Positions 35,840 to 44,917 are shown, numbered from the stretch's first letter. The stretch is 64,000 nt of DNA from Nonomuraea jiangxiensis (GCF_900099965.1 NZ_FNDJ01000013.1:290721-354720), one strand, 5' to 3'. Numbers and translations are program-made. Notes: generated from the letters alone by a model not told the origin.

Positions 35840-37014
35840 GCTACGAGCTCCTCACCGTGGACACGGTGCCCGGCTATGTCGCCGCGCGGCCCGCGCTGGC
35901 CCGCTTCGGCTCGGTCTCGCGGGTGCGGGAGGTGGGTGACGGCAACCTCAACCTGGTGTTCGTGGCCGCGGCCGAGGGTGGCGGGCTGGTGCTCAAGCAG
36001 GCGCTCCCGTACGTGCGGGTGGACCCCACCTGGCCCATCACACCGGAACGCAACGGCGTCGAGGGACGCGCGCTGCGCGTGCACAACCGGGTCGCGCCCG
36101 GGCTGGTCCCCGAGCTCTACGACGCCGACGCCGAGCGGCACGTCATCGCCATCGAGGACCTGTCGGACCATCGGGTGTGGCGCGGCGCGCTCAACGAAGG
36201 GCTGCGCCACGACGGCGTGGCGCACGACCTCGGGCGGTACGTCGCGAAGGTGGCGTTCGGCACCTCGGTGTTCGGGCTCGGCGCCAAGGGGCACAAGGCG
36301 GCGCTGGCCGGCGCGGCCAATCCCGAGCTGTGCGAGATCACCGAGGACCTGGTCTTCACCGAGCCGTACATCACCCACGAGCACAACCGGATCCTGCCCG
36401 CCAACGAGGCGGACGTGGCCGCGTACGCGGGCGACCCGGACGTGCGGGCCGCCGTCGGCGCGGCCAAGCTCGTGTTCATGACGCACGCCGAGGCGCTGGT
36501 CCACGGTGACCTGCACACCGGCTCCGTCCTGGTCCGCGACGAGCCGCATTCGGCCAGGGCGTTCGACGTGGAGTTCGCCTTCTACGGGCCGGTCGGCTTC
36601 GATATCGGCGCGCTCTGGGGCAACTACGTGCTCGCCGCCGCACGCGCCCTCGCCCTGGGTGAGGACGCGCACGCCGCGTGGGTGCTGGAGCAGGCGGCCG
36701 AGACCTGGCAGGGCTTCGCCGAGGAGTTCACGGCGCTGTGGCCGGACCGGGCCGACCCGCGCATCATCGACCTCGACCGCTATCTCGCCAAGGTGTACGC
36801 GGACGCGGCGCCGTTCGCCGCGGCGAAGGCGGCCCGGCGGGTGATCGGCTTCTCCAGGGTCACCGACATCGAGACCCTGCCGGAGGACCTGCGCGTGAGG
36901 GCCATCCGCGCCGTGCTGTCCGCCGCCAGGCTGCTGCTCACCGGCGGGTCGCCGCAGGGAGAGCCGAAGGCCCTGTTCGACCGGGTCGGACAGCTCCTGG
37001 CGGACGCCGGGTGA
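35836..37014 (+). CDS. mtnK: S-methyl-5-thioribose kinase
   Basis: 392 aa from the GTG at 35836 that overlaps the permease stop; AGGAGG precedes it. Motifs typical of MtnK are VGDGNLNLVF (nucleotide loop), HGDLHTGSV with catalytic D225, and AFDVEFAFYGPVGFDIGALWGNYV. It phosphorylates methylthioribose at C1. As the last gene of the importer operon it traps imported methylthioribose. The 43-bp gap to the convergent mtnB contains short GTTCAGACG repeats and no clear terminator. Confidence 0.95.
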   Translation: MSYELLTVDTVPGYVAARPALARFGSVSRVREVGDGNLNLVFVAAAEGGGLVLKQALPYVRVDPTWPITPERNGVEGRALRVHNRVAPGLVPELYDADAERHVIAIEDLSDHRVWRGALNEGLRHDGVAHDLGRYVAKVAFGTSVFGLGAKGHKAALAGAANPELCEITEDLVFTEPYITHEHNRILPANEADVAAYAGDPDVRAAVGAAKLVFMTHAEALVHGDLHTGSVLVRDEPHSARAFDVEFAFYGPVGFDIGALWGNYVLAAARALALGEDAHAAWVLEQAAETWQGFAEEFTALWPDRADPRIIDLDRYLAKVYADAAPFAAAKAARRVIGFSRVTDIETLPEDLRVRAIRAVLSAARLLLTGGSPQGEPKALFDRVGQLLADAG

Positions 37015-37057
37015 CGGCTCAGGCGGGTTCAGACGGGTTCAGGGAGTTCAGACGAGT

Positions 37058-37690
37058 TCAGGCAGTGGCCAGCTTGTAGGCGAGCAGCCACTCCACGCAC
37101 TCGGTGACGTGCCTGGCGTGCTTCAGGTCCGTGCCCCAGGCGTACAGGCCATGATCGGCCACGATGACCGCCGGCGTGCGCGGGTCGTAGGCGGCCTCGA
37201 ACCAGTCGCCGAGCTCGTCCATGTCCTGGCTGTTGCGGATCACCGGGATCGTGACCTCGTCGTCGTGGGCCAGGCGGCCGATCCCCTTGAGCGTCTCCAC
37301 GTCCCGTAGCAGTACCCCGCCTGGCCAGCGGTGCCCCGCGACGACCGCGTTGAGCGCGTGCACGTGCACGACCGCGTCCGCATCGGTCAGCGCCGCCACC
37401 CTGGCGTGCAGCCCGGCCTCGGCGGACGGCCTGAGCGGCAGGACCCCTTCCACCGCGACGGCCTCACCGCGCGGGCCGACCACCGCCACGTCCGTCGGCA
37501 GCAGCTCACCCTTGTCCAGCCCGCTGGCCGTGACGGCCAGCCGCAGCGGATCCCGTGACACCACCTCCGAGATGTTGCCCGAGGTGCCGCGCATCCAGCC
37601 GATCCCGGTGAAGCGAGCCGCCTCCACCGCCAGCCTGGCCCCTGCCGCGTGCACCCGGTCGGCAGCCAAGGTCGTCTCCGCGCTGCTCAT
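37058..37690 (-). CDS. mtnB: Methylthioribulose-1-phosphate dehydratase
   Basis: 210 aa from the ATG at 37690 overlapping mtnC. It is a class II aldolase-fold enzyme: GIGWMRGTSGNISEVVSRDPLRLAVTASGLDKGEL, the zinc histidines in VVHVHALNAV and the third in VADHGLYAWG. It dehydrates methylthioribulose 1-phosphate to the diketo phosphate. It is the last gene of the long leftward operon. Confidence 0.94.
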   Translation of the reverse strand: MSSAETTLAADRVHAAGARLAVEAARFTGIGWMRGTSGNISEVVSRDPLRLAVTASGLDKGELLPTDVAVVGPRGEAVAVEGVLPLRPSAEAGLHARVAALTDADAVVHVHALNAVVAGHRWPGGVLLRDVETLKGIGRLAHDDEVTIPVIRNSQDMDELGDWFEAAYDPRTPAVIVADHGLYAWGTDLKHARHVTECVEWLLAYKLATA

Positions 37691-38352
37691 AGGTCTATCT
37701 CCTCGAAGGTCGTGATGACGGGATGAGGGCCGAACGGCGTGGCCGCGTTCGGCTCCCCCGGCCTGCGCACCCCCGTGGTGCGCCAGCCGGCCGCCGCGGC
37801 GGCGTCCAGCTCGGCCGGGACGTCGGACAGGAAGAGCAGCCCGGCGGGGTCGCCCAGGGTCCGCGCGATCCGCGCGTAGGAGGCGGGTTCCCGCTTGGGG
37901 CCCGCGTTGACGGTGTCGAACCAGTGGTCCACCAGCACCGACAGGTCGCCATGTGCGGTGTTGGCGAACCACGGGCGCTGGCTGGCCACCGACCCCGAGG
38001 AGAACACCGCCAGCCGGTGCCCGCTCGCGTGCCAGGCCCGCAGCGCCGGCGGCACGTCGGGGAAGACATGGGAGGTCAGCTCGCCCGCCGCGAAGCCCTC
38101 CGCCCAGATCCGTCCCTGCAGCGTCTTCAACGGGGTGGCCTTGACGTCGCCGTCCATCCAGCCGTGCAGCACCTTGACGGCCTCGGCCGTGGCGTCGGCG
38201 CCGATCTCGGCGAGAGCCGCGCGCACGTCGGGGTCGTCGCGGTGGGCGTCGATGTACGGGCCGAGCCGGGGCCGCGCGTAGGCGTACAGGCCCACGTGCA
38301 CGGACTCGGTCGAGCTGGTCGTCCCCTCGATGTCGAGCACGATCGTGGTCAT
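37687..38352 (-). CDS. mtnC: Enolase-phosphatase E1 (MtnC)
   Basis: 221 aa HAD-family protein. Motif I is IVLDIEGTTSSTESVHVGLYAYARPRL; motif II AVFSSGSVASQRPW and the acidic motif LLFLSDVPAELDAA follow. It enolises and then dephosphorylates 2,3-diketo-5-methylthiopentyl 1-phosphate to acireductone, the MtnD substrate. Four-base overlaps join it to mtnB and the hydrolase gene. Confidence 0.94.
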   Translation of the reverse strand: MTTIVLDIEGTTSSTESVHVGLYAYARPRLGPYIDAHRDDPDVRAALAEIGADATAEAVKVLHGWMDGDVKATPLKTLQGRIWAEGFAAGELTSHVFPDVPPALRAWHASGHRLAVFSSGSVASQRPWFANTAHGDLSVLVDHWFDTVNAGPKREPASYARIARTLGDPAGLLFLSDVPAELDAAAAAGWRTTGVRRPGEPNAATPFGPHPVITTFEEIDL

Positions 38353-39296
38353 TTGGTGAGCACCTCTACGAAGTCGGCCACGAACCTGCGCGTGTCCACG
38401 GCGGTGATCACCCGCGTGGCGGGCGCGGGTTCGTACGGGAAGGCGGGAGGCAGGCCGTCATGCGTGCGCATCAGCCTGGCCCGGTACAGGAATCCGTCGC
38501 CGCGCACGTTGACCGGGCCGTCCGTCCAGGCGGTGGCGAACGTGGGATCCAGGAGGACACCCGCGGCGAGGGGGTCGTGCAGCGGGATGATCCTGCGGCC
38601 CCACTCGTTCTGGTAGAAGTCCAGGTACGCGGCCAGGATGTCGGTCGCGAACCGGGCCGCGGGCGCGGCGGACGCCCGCAGGGCGGCGATGGCCTGCTCG
38701 TCCAGGATCGTGCCCGCCGTCACGTTCACGCCCACCATCACCAGCTCACGGCGCGGCGCCGCGAAGACCGCGCGAGCCGCCTCGGGGTCGTTGTTGATGT
38801 TGGCGTCGATCATCAGCAGCGTGCCGGGCGGAGCGTAGGGGCCAGAGCCGCCCATGAGCACGACCGAGCGGTACTTGGTGAACAGCTCCGGGTCCTGCCG
38901 CAGGGCCAGCGCCAGGTTGGTGAGCGGGCCGAGCGCGAGCAGGTCGAGCTCGCCCGGCCGCTCGTTCGCCAGCCGTGTGAGCAGCTCCGGGCCGGACTCC
39001 GCGGCCACCGGCGGCAGCGGGCGGTCGAGGCCGAGATCGCCCAGGCCGTCCTTGCCGTGCACGTGTCCGGCGATGTGGGCGGGGCCGCGCAGCGGCTCGG
39101 CGGCGCCTCTGGCCACGGGCGCGTCCAGGCCGAGCAGGCGGGCGACGTACCCGATGTTGCGGGTGGCGTCCTCCTCGGCGCAGTTGCCGTACACGGAGGT
39201 GATCGCGACGATCTCGGCGTCGGGACGGCCGGCCAGGTACAGCAGGGTGTGGGCGTCGTCGATGCCGGTGTCGGTGTCGACCACGATGCGTCTCAC
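38349..39296 (-). CDS. Inosine/uridine-preferring nucleoside hydrolase family protein
   Basis: 315 aa, GTG start. The calcium-binding signature VVDTDTGIDDAHTLLYL lies at the N-terminus (D7, D9, D13, D14), VMGGSGPYAPPG in the middle, and the C-terminal metal aspartate in IIPLHDPLAAGVLL. The family cleaves the N-glycosidic bond of ribonucleosides. Being embedded between mtnA and mtnC and behind a nucleoside importer, it is a candidate methylthioadenosine hydrolase that would feed MtnK. The usual MTA nucleosidase or phosphorylase is absent from this locus. Confidence 0.9.
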   Translation of the reverse strand: MRRIVVDTDTGIDDAHTLLYLAGRPDAEIVAITSVYGNCAEEDATRNIGYVARLLGLDAPVARGAAEPLRGPAHIAGHVHGKDGLGDLGLDRPLPPVAAESGPELLTRLANERPGELDLLALGPLTNLALALRQDPELFTKYRSVVLMGGSGPYAPPGTLLMIDANINNDPEAARAVFAAPRRELVMVGVNVTAGTILDEQAIAALRASAAPAARFATDILAAYLDFYQNEWGRRIIPLHDPLAAGVLLDPTFATAWTDGPVNVRGDGFLYRARLMRTHDGLPPAFPYEPAPATRVITAVDTRRFVADFVEVLTK

Positions 39297-40297
39297 GAGA
39301 GCTCCTTGGGGTGGTGGACGCCGCGCTCGGTCACGATGCGGGTCACCAGGTCGGGCGGGGTCACGTCGAAGGCCGGGTAGTAGCCGGTCACGCCGTCGGC
39401 GGCGGTGCGGTGGCCGAGCGTGTGCAGCACCTCGTCGCCGTCGCGCCGCTCGATCACCACGTCGGCGGCCGTCGGCGCCTGCGGGTCCGGCGCGTCGACC
39501 AGCGCGTAGAACGGCACGCCGAAGGCGCGGGCGGCCAGCGCGACGCCGAGTGTGCCGACCTTGTTGATCACATGGCCGTCCAGCGTCACCCGGTCGGCGG
39601 CGGTCAGCGCCACGTCGGCCAGCCCGTCGGACAGGGCGGCGGCGACCATGCCGTCGGTGATGAGCGTCGGCCGGTAGCCCATCTCGACCAGCGTAGCCGC
39701 GGTCAGCCGGGCCCCTTGCAGGTAGGGCCGGGTCTCGGTGCAGACGAACTCCAGCCGTTTGCCGGCAGCCTGCGCCGCCCGTACGGTGGCGATCAGGAAG
39801 GCGTCGGCCCAGCAGTGGGTGAGCACGCGTGTGCCGTCGTCGAGCAACGAGGCGGCGTGTTCGCCGAGCGCGGCACTGCGCGCCCGGTAGCCGTCCTCGT
39901 GTTCCCGCGCCGCGGCCTCGACCGCCGCCACCAACTCGGACCCGGCGAGCCGGGCGCCGTCGTCACTCACGGTCGCCGACAGGACGGCGTGCACCGCATC
40001 CCGGATGTGGTTGTTCGTGGGCCTGGTGGCGACCAGCCGCGCTCCCACGGCCCGCAAACGCGCAGCCGCCTCCTCCGGCGCGTCGCGCCGGGCCTCGCGC
40101 GCTCCGAGCACCATGCCGGCCGTGGCCGCGAACAGGGGCCCCGAGCTCTGCGTCACCATCCGCTCGATGGCCACGGCCACGTCCTCACTGGTCGCACAGC
40201 GCACCCAGCGCACCTCGAACGGATATACGCGGCGATCGAGGATCTCCACCACGTCTCCCGCGAACCTGACCGAGTCAGCCAGCGCAGGGGTGCTCAT
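39293..40297 (-). CDS. mtnA: S-methyl-5-thioribose-1-phosphate isomerase-like protein
   Basis: 334 aa from the ATG at 40297, overlapping the permease stop. It belongs to the eIF2B-alpha/MtnA family: ATRPTNNHIRDAVHAV, LTHCWADAFLIATV with the catalytic cysteine C162, ETRPYLQGARLTAATLVEMG, and AADRVTLDGHVINKVGT with the catalytic D235. MtnA converts methylthioribose 1-phosphate to the ribulose isomer. The Cys motif reads THCWAD rather than THCNAG, so it is a divergent member; ribose-1,5-bisphosphate isomerase is a less likely alternative given the neighbours. Confidence 0.85.
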   Translation of the reverse strand: MSTPALADSVRFAGDVVEILDRRVYPFEVRWVRCATSEDVAVAIERMVTQSSGPLFAATAGMVLGAREARRDAPEEAAARLRAVGARLVATRPTNNHIRDAVHAVLSATVSDDGARLAGSELVAAVEAAAREHEDGYRARSAALGEHAASLLDDGTRVLTHCWADAFLIATVRAAQAAGKRLEFVCTETRPYLQGARLTAATLVEMGYRPTLITDGMVAAALSDGLADVALTAADRVTLDGHVINKVGTLGVALAARAFGVPFYALVDAPDPQAPTAADVVIERRDGDEVLHTLGHRTAADGVTGYYPAFDVTPPDLVTRIVTERGVHHPKELS

Positions 40298-41166
40298 ACC
40301 GTCCTCACCTTTCGCCGCGTCGCCGCCGCCACGACCAGGGCCAGCAGCGTGATCAGATACGGGGCCGCGTCGGCGGCCTGCTGCGGCAACCCGAGCCCCT
40401 GCAGCCGGAACCCCAGCGCCTCGGCCGCGCCGAACAGCAGGCAGGCCGCCAGCCCCAGCCACGGCCGGGCACCGGCGAGCATGACCGCCACCACGGCCAC
40501 CCACCCCCGTCCGGCGCTCATCCCCTCGCTGAAGAGCGTCACGTTGCCCAGTGCGAGCTGCGCTCCGCCGAGCCCGCACAGTGCCCCCGCGCCCAGCACC
40601 GCGGCGTGCCGGTAGGCCGGTACGCGCAGCCCGATCGACTCGGCCGCCTCGGCGTGCTGCCCGATACCGCGCAGCCGCAGTCCCGACCTGGTCCGCCCGA
40701 GCCACCACGCCGCCCACGCCACCAGCAGGAACGCGGCCGGCACCAGCGGCGACTGCGGACCCAGCACCGGCAGGTCCAGCCCGAGCTCGGCCAGCGTGGG
40801 CAGCCCGGACAGGTCGGGGGAGCTGAAGGTCCCGCCGCTGCCGAACACCTGGCGCATGAGGAAGGCCGTCAGCCCGAGCGCGAGCAGGTTCGTTCCGACC
40901 GCCACGACGACCGGGTCCGCCCGGAACGTCACCGCGGGCACCGACAGCAGCAGGGCGTACAGGGTGGTCGCGAGCACCGCGCCCGCCACCCCGAGCCACG
41001 CGCTGCCGGTCATATGGCTGAACAGCACCGCCGTGAACGCGCCCCAGAGCAACTGCCCCTCCAGCGCCATGTTGAAGACGCCGGACACCGAACACAGCAG
41101 GCCACCCAGCGCCGCCAGCACGACCGGCGCGGTGGCGGTCAGCACCGCCGCGAGGAACGCGTTCAT
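40294..41166 (-). CDS. Nucleoside-type ABC permease 2
   Basis: 290 aa, about eight membrane segments. It starts FLAAVLTATAPVVLAALGGLLCSVSGVFNMALEGQLLWGAF, the signature of the smaller permease (NupQ/BmpC-like) of BMP-family importers. It has GLRLRGIGQHAEAAESIGLRVPAYR as coupling loop. A 43-bp space separates it from permease 1 and its stop overlaps the mtnA start. Confidence 0.9.
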   Translation of the reverse strand: MNAFLAAVLTATAPVVLAALGGLLCSVSGVFNMALEGQLLWGAFTAVLFSHMTGSAWLGVAGAVLATTLYALLLSVPAVTFRADPVVVAVGTNLLALGLTAFLMRQVFGSGGTFSSPDLSGLPTLAELGLDLPVLGPQSPLVPAAFLLVAWAAWWLGRTRSGLRLRGIGQHAEAAESIGLRVPAYRHAAVLGAGALCGLGGAQLALGNVTLFSEGMSAGRGWVAVVAVMLAGARPWLGLAACLLFGAAEALGFRLQGLGLPQQAADAAPYLITLLALVVAAATRRKVRTV

Positions 41167-41209
41167 CCGCGCCTCCCCGCGGGCGCGTCCGAGGCCGCCA
41201 GGAACACGT

Positions 41210-42307
41210 TCACGCCTGCCTCCCGGTCCACCGGCTCCGCACGACGGCGGCGACCGAGACGATCACGATGATCAGGCCCTGCACGATCTGCGTGAGCTGG
41301 CTGGGCACGCCTGCCTCGCGCTCCATGCCCTGCCCGCCGGCCTGAAGGATCGTCAGCAGCGCCACCGCCGCCGGGATCGCCGGCGGGCGTCCCGCGGCCA
41401 GCAGCACGGCCGCGATGGCAGTAAAGGTGTAGCCGGGCGCGGTCAGCGCGCCGTCCACGAACCGGTACGGCGGGCCCAGCACGATCAGCCCGCCGACGAG
41501 CCCCGCGAACGCGCCACCCGCCGCCAGCGTCACGGCCGCCATCCGGTCCACCCGGACGCCGCCGTACCTGGCGAACTCCCGGTTCGCGCCGAGCGCGCGG
41601 ATCTCGTAACCAGGGACGGTACGGGCGTCGGCGTACAGCCACAGCGCGGTCAGGGCGGCGACCAGGGGGAGAGCGATCGTGACGTACGAGCTGGAGCCGA
41701 ACGCGGGCAGCCGGGCGCTCTCCGGCAGGAGCGGCGTCTGGGCCAACCCCGTGCCCGGCTCGGCCAGCGGGAACCTGGCCAGGTACGAGGCCAGCGAGAC
41801 CGCCGGAGCGCTCAGCAGCAGCGTGCTGACGATCGCGGGGATGCCGAGCCGGGTGCGCAGCGGCGCGGACAGTCCCGCGACCAGCGCTCCCGCCAGGGCC
41901 GCGCCCACCAGCGGCACCACGTACGAGCCGCCGGCGTGCAGGGCCAGCGCCGCGGCCACGATGCCGCCGAGCGACAGCTGGCCGTCGCCCCCCAGGTTGA
42001 ACTCGCCCGCGCGCAGTGGGATCGCGAACGCCACCGCCATGCCGAGCGTGGGGACGTACGCGGCGAGCGTGTACTCGAGGTTGCCGTCCATGAGCGCGCC
42101 CCGTACCAGCGCGGGGTAGGCGAGCGACGGATCGACCCCGACGGCGATCATGACGATCGTGGTGAGCGCCAGCGCGCCCGCCACGGACAGCACGGCGGGA
42201 GACAGCACCAGCCGCCGCACGACCACCCCCACCCGTCTGGCCCCGTCCCCGCGGGCGGGGGCCGACGTGGTGGGCGGCGTTCCCACGGGGTTCTCGACAC
42301 CTGTCAT
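41210..42307 (-). CDS. Nucleoside-type ABC permease 1
   Basis: 365 aa, with a hydrophilic front and about eight membrane segments. MAVAFAIPLRAGEFNLGGDGQLSLGGIVAAAL and YEIRALGANREFARYGGVRVDRMAAVTLAAGGAFAGLVGG identify the larger permease (NupP-like) of BMP-family importers. It pairs with permease 2. Four-base overlap with the ATPase gene. Confidence 0.9.
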   Translation of the reverse strand: MTGVENPVGTPPTTSAPARGDGARRVGVVVRRLVLSPAVLSVAGALALTTIVMIAVGVDPSLAYPALVRGALMDGNLEYTLAAYVPTLGMAVAFAIPLRAGEFNLGGDGQLSLGGIVAAALALHAGGSYVVPLVGAALAGALVAGLSAPLRTRLGIPAIVSTLLLSAPAVSLASYLARFPLAEPGTGLAQTPLLPESARLPAFGSSSYVTIALPLVAALTALWLYADARTVPGYEIRALGANREFARYGGVRVDRMAAVTLAAGGAFAGLVGGLIVLGPPYRFVDGALTAPGYTFTAIAAVLLAAGRPPAIPAAVALLTILQAGGQGMEREAGVPSQLTQIVQGLIIVIVSVAAVVRSRWTGRQA

Positions 42308-43866
42308 CCGGTGGCCTCCGCGTCGCCCTGTTCGGGGCGGGCGGCGCCGGTCATGGCGGCGCCGAGGCGTTCGTCCGTGGCCTCGGCCACCGGCAGGTCG
42401 GCGACCACGCGGCCCTCGAACATGACCAGCACCCGATCGGCCAGGGCACGTAGCTCGGACAGCTCACTCGACTGCAGCAGGACCGCCCGCCCGGCGTCGC
42501 GGGCCTCGGCCAGCAGCGCGTGGATCCGCTCCTGGGCGCCCACGTCCACCCCCTGCGTGGGCTCCTCCACCACCAGCACCGGCGTGTCCCTGGACAGCTC
42601 CCTGGCCAGTACCGCCTTTTGGGCGTTGCCGCCGGACAGTTGCGCGATCGGCGCCCGTACCGACGAGGCGCGGATGGAGAAGCGCTCCACCAGCGCCGCG
42701 GCCCGCTGCCGCATCCGGTCCGGCCGCAGCCGGATGCCGCGCTGCTCGCCCATCAGCAGGTTGTCGGCCAGCGACATGATCGGCGCGGTCGCCCGGCCCG
42801 CGCGGTCCGCGGGGACGTAGGCCACACGCCGCTCCCTGCCGCCCTCGACGGGCCGCCCTTCCAGGAGCACCTCGCCCGAGCCGGCCCGCCGCAACCCGGT
42901 CACGGCCTCCACCAGCTCCCGTTGCCCGCTGCCCGCCACACCTGCGAGGCCGACGATCTCGCCGGCCCGCACCCCGAACGACACCTCCGCCACCGCCGCC
43001 ACGCCGTCCTGGTCGCGGAGGTGCAGGTCGCGTACCTCAAGCACGTACGCCATCGCTTCCGCGGGTCCGCTCGGCGTGCCGGTAGGGCGCGGTCCGTGCG
43101 GGGGCGCGCCGAGCGAGCGGCCGATCATGGCCTGGACCAGCTCGTCCGCCGACGTGGCGGCCGTGTCGAACCGGCCCGTCACCCGCCCGCCGCGCAGCAC
43201 CGTGACCCGGTCGCTCGCCGCCAGCACCTCCTCCAGCTTGTGCGTCACCAGCAGCACGGACACGCCCTCGGCGGCGAACTCCCGCACCATCCGGAGCAGG
43301 CCCTCGGTCTCGCCGGGGGTGAGGACGGCGGTCGGCTCGTCGAGGATGAGCACCTCGGCCCGCCGGTAGAGCGCCTTGAGGATCTCCACCCGCTGCCGCA
43401 CCCCGACGGGCAGCTCGCCGACCCGTGCGGAAGGGTCCACGTCGAGGCCGTATCGCTCGGACAACCCGGCCACCGCCCGGTCGGCGGCCGCCCGGTCGAG
43501 CATGCCGCGGCGCACCGGCTCGGCGCCGATCACCACGTTCTCCGCCACGCTCAGGCCTGGGAAGAGCCGCAGGCGCTGATGGACCATGCCCAGCCCATGC
43601 GCGATGGCGTCGGCGGGGGAGCGCAGCCGCACGGGAACCCCCGCGCGCAGCACCTGGCCCGCGTCCGGGCGGTGCAGCCCGTACAGTACGGACATCAGCG
43701 TGGACTTGCCCGCGCCGTTCTCACCGACGACCGCGTGCACCTCGCCCCGCGCCACGGCCAGGTCGATCCCGTCGTTGGCGAGCACGTCGCCGAAGCGTTT
43801 GGTGATGCCGGCCAACTCGACCGCCGGCGCGCCGGCAACGGGCCGATCGTGCGGGGGCACGCTCAT
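42304..43866 (-). CDS. Nucleoside-type double ATPase
   Basis: 520 aa with two nucleotide-binding domains. The first has GENGAGKSTLM and ILDEPTAVLTP; the second has GVAGSGQRE in place of a standard Walker A and LSGGNAQKAVLARELSRDTPVLVVEEPTQGVDVGAQ. This is the NupO/YufO layout. It drives the BMP-type importer formed with the two permeases. Confidence 0.93.
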   Translation of the reverse strand: MSVPPHDRPVAGAPAVELAGITKRFGDVLANDGIDLAVARGEVHAVVGENGAGKSTLMSVLYGLHRPDAGQVLRAGVPVRLRSPADAIAHGLGMVHQRLRLFPGLSVAENVVIGAEPVRRGMLDRAAADRAVAGLSERYGLDVDPSARVGELPVGVRQRVEILKALYRRAEVLILDEPTAVLTPGETEGLLRMVREFAAEGVSVLLVTHKLEEVLAASDRVTVLRGGRVTGRFDTAATSADELVQAMIGRSLGAPPHGPRPTGTPSGPAEAMAYVLEVRDLHLRDQDGVAAVAEVSFGVRAGEIVGLAGVAGSGQRELVEAVTGLRRAGSGEVLLEGRPVEGGRERRVAYVPADRAGRATAPIMSLADNLLMGEQRGIRLRPDRMRQRAAALVERFSIRASSVRAPIAQLSGGNAQKAVLARELSRDTPVLVVEEPTQGVDVGAQERIHALLAEARDAGRAVLLQSSELSELRALADRVLVMFEGRVVADLPVAEATDERLGAAMTGAARPEQGDAEATG

Positions 43867-44882
43867 CCGGCCAGCGGGTCGGCGACCGTGATCCGGCCCG
43901 CCACGATGTCGTCGCGGACCTGCTTGACCTTCGTGACCACGTCGGGAGCGGAGGCCACCGTGCAGCCGGAGGAGGCCAGGTCGCCGTCCAGCGCGTTCAC
44001 GCCGACGCCGCCTTCCTTCAGCCCGTAGACCTTGACGCCACCGGCCCTACCTGCCGCGATGTCCTTGATGGCGGCGCTCTCCGCCACGTCGACGTGCTTG
44101 AGCACGTTGTCGATGACCGTGCCGGGGCTCTGCGCGCACTGGTTGACGTCCACGCCGAACGCCTTGGCTCCGGCGCCGGCAACTCCCTCGAAAACGCCCT
44201 GGTTGCCGGCGGACGCGGCGGCGGCGACGATGTCGGCGCCCTGGCCAGTGAGCGTCTGGGCCTGCGACTTGGCCCTGGCCGGGTCGCTGAACGGGTTGTT
44301 GCCGCCGACGTACAGCGGCGTGCCGGTGACGGAGGGATTGACGGACTTGGCACCGGCGAAGAAGGGATCGATCCAGCGGTGCACGAACGGCGAGTCGAGC
44401 GCGGCCACCACGCCGAGCTTGCCGCTCTTGGAGAGCATGCCCGCCTCGACCCCGGCCAGGTAGGCGGCCTCGTGCTCGCGGAACGACACGCAGGTCAGGT
44501 TGGCCGCTTGGTCCTTGGCACACGAGTCCACCTGAAGGAACTGCTGGCCGGAATGCTGTTTCGGCACGGTGGCGAACAGGTCGTCGAAGGAGAAGCTGAC
44601 CCCGACGATCACGGTGGGCTTCGCCCGGACGGCGGCGTCGAGGTTCTGCGCGATGCTGGTGGGGTCCTTGCTCTCGTACAGCTTGAACGAGGCGCCGATC
44701 TCCTTGGCCGCCGTTTCCGCACCCTTCACGCTGAGCTGCAGGAAGCTGTTGGTTCCCACGGGGTTGGGAGTGATCAGGATGACGGACTTCCCGGGGGAGG
44801 CGGTTGGCTGGTCCGCTGCGCCGCAGCTCGTGAGGGCGAGCGCGGCGGCGACCAGAGCGGTCGGTGCGGAGACGGTACGCAT
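43863..44882 (-). CDS. BMP/PnrA-family nucleoside-binding lipoprotein
   Basis: 339 aa from the ATG at 44882 (MRTVSAPTALVAAALALTSCG), which places the lipobox LALTSCG at the right distance; the frame is open to 44945. The body has SVKGAETAAKEIGASFKLYES, CVSFREHEAAYLAGVEAGMLSKSGKLGVV and GNNPFSDPARAKSQAQTL, typical of BMP/PnrA purine-nucleoside receptors. It is the first gene of an eight-gene leftward operon to mtnB. Methylthioadenosine is the inferred ligand; adenosine or other nucleosides are alternatives. Confidence 0.88.
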   Translation of the reverse strand: MRTVSAPTALVAAALALTSCGAADQPTASPGKSVILITPNPVGTNSFLQLSVKGAETAAKEIGASFKLYESKDPTSIAQNLDAAVRAKPTVIVGVSFSFDDLFATVPKQHSGQQFLQVDSCAKDQAANLTCVSFREHEAAYLAGVEAGMLSKSGKLGVVAALDSPFVHRWIDPFFAGAKSVNPSVTGTPLYVGGNNPFSDPARAKSQAQTLTGQGADIVAAAASAGNQGVFEGVAGAGAKAFGVDVNQCAQSPGTVIDNVLKHVDVAESAAIKDIAAGRAGGVKVYGLKEGGVGVNALDGDLASSGCTVASAPDVVTKVKQVRDDIVAGRITVADPLAG

Positions 44883-44901
44883 GGCGGGGAGCATATCATT
44901 C

Positions 44902-44917
44902 ATATCCGATAGGGATT
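44902..44917. promoter_or_regulatory. Shared dyad at the BMP operon promoter
   Basis: ATATCCGATAGGGATT on the + strand (minus: AATCCCTATCGGATAT) has one perfect GGATAT half of the ATWTCC-N4-GGAWAT dyad. On the minus strand it sits between a TGGACA -35 candidate (44917-44922) and an ATGATA -10 candidate (44894-44899), 12 bp before the start codon. A bound protein would block the promoter. Confidence 0.55.

Noticed and set aside
37015..37057. CRISPR-like array formed by GTTCAGACG words
   Set aside because: Only three or four short, irregular repeats in about 50 bp, partly inside mtnB. No spacer structure and no cas genes.
41167..41209. Short extension joining the two nucleoside permeases
   Set aside because: The 43 bases repeat a start-like GTGAACGTGTTCCTGGCG word but the frame does not extend into a credible gene; treated as spacer.
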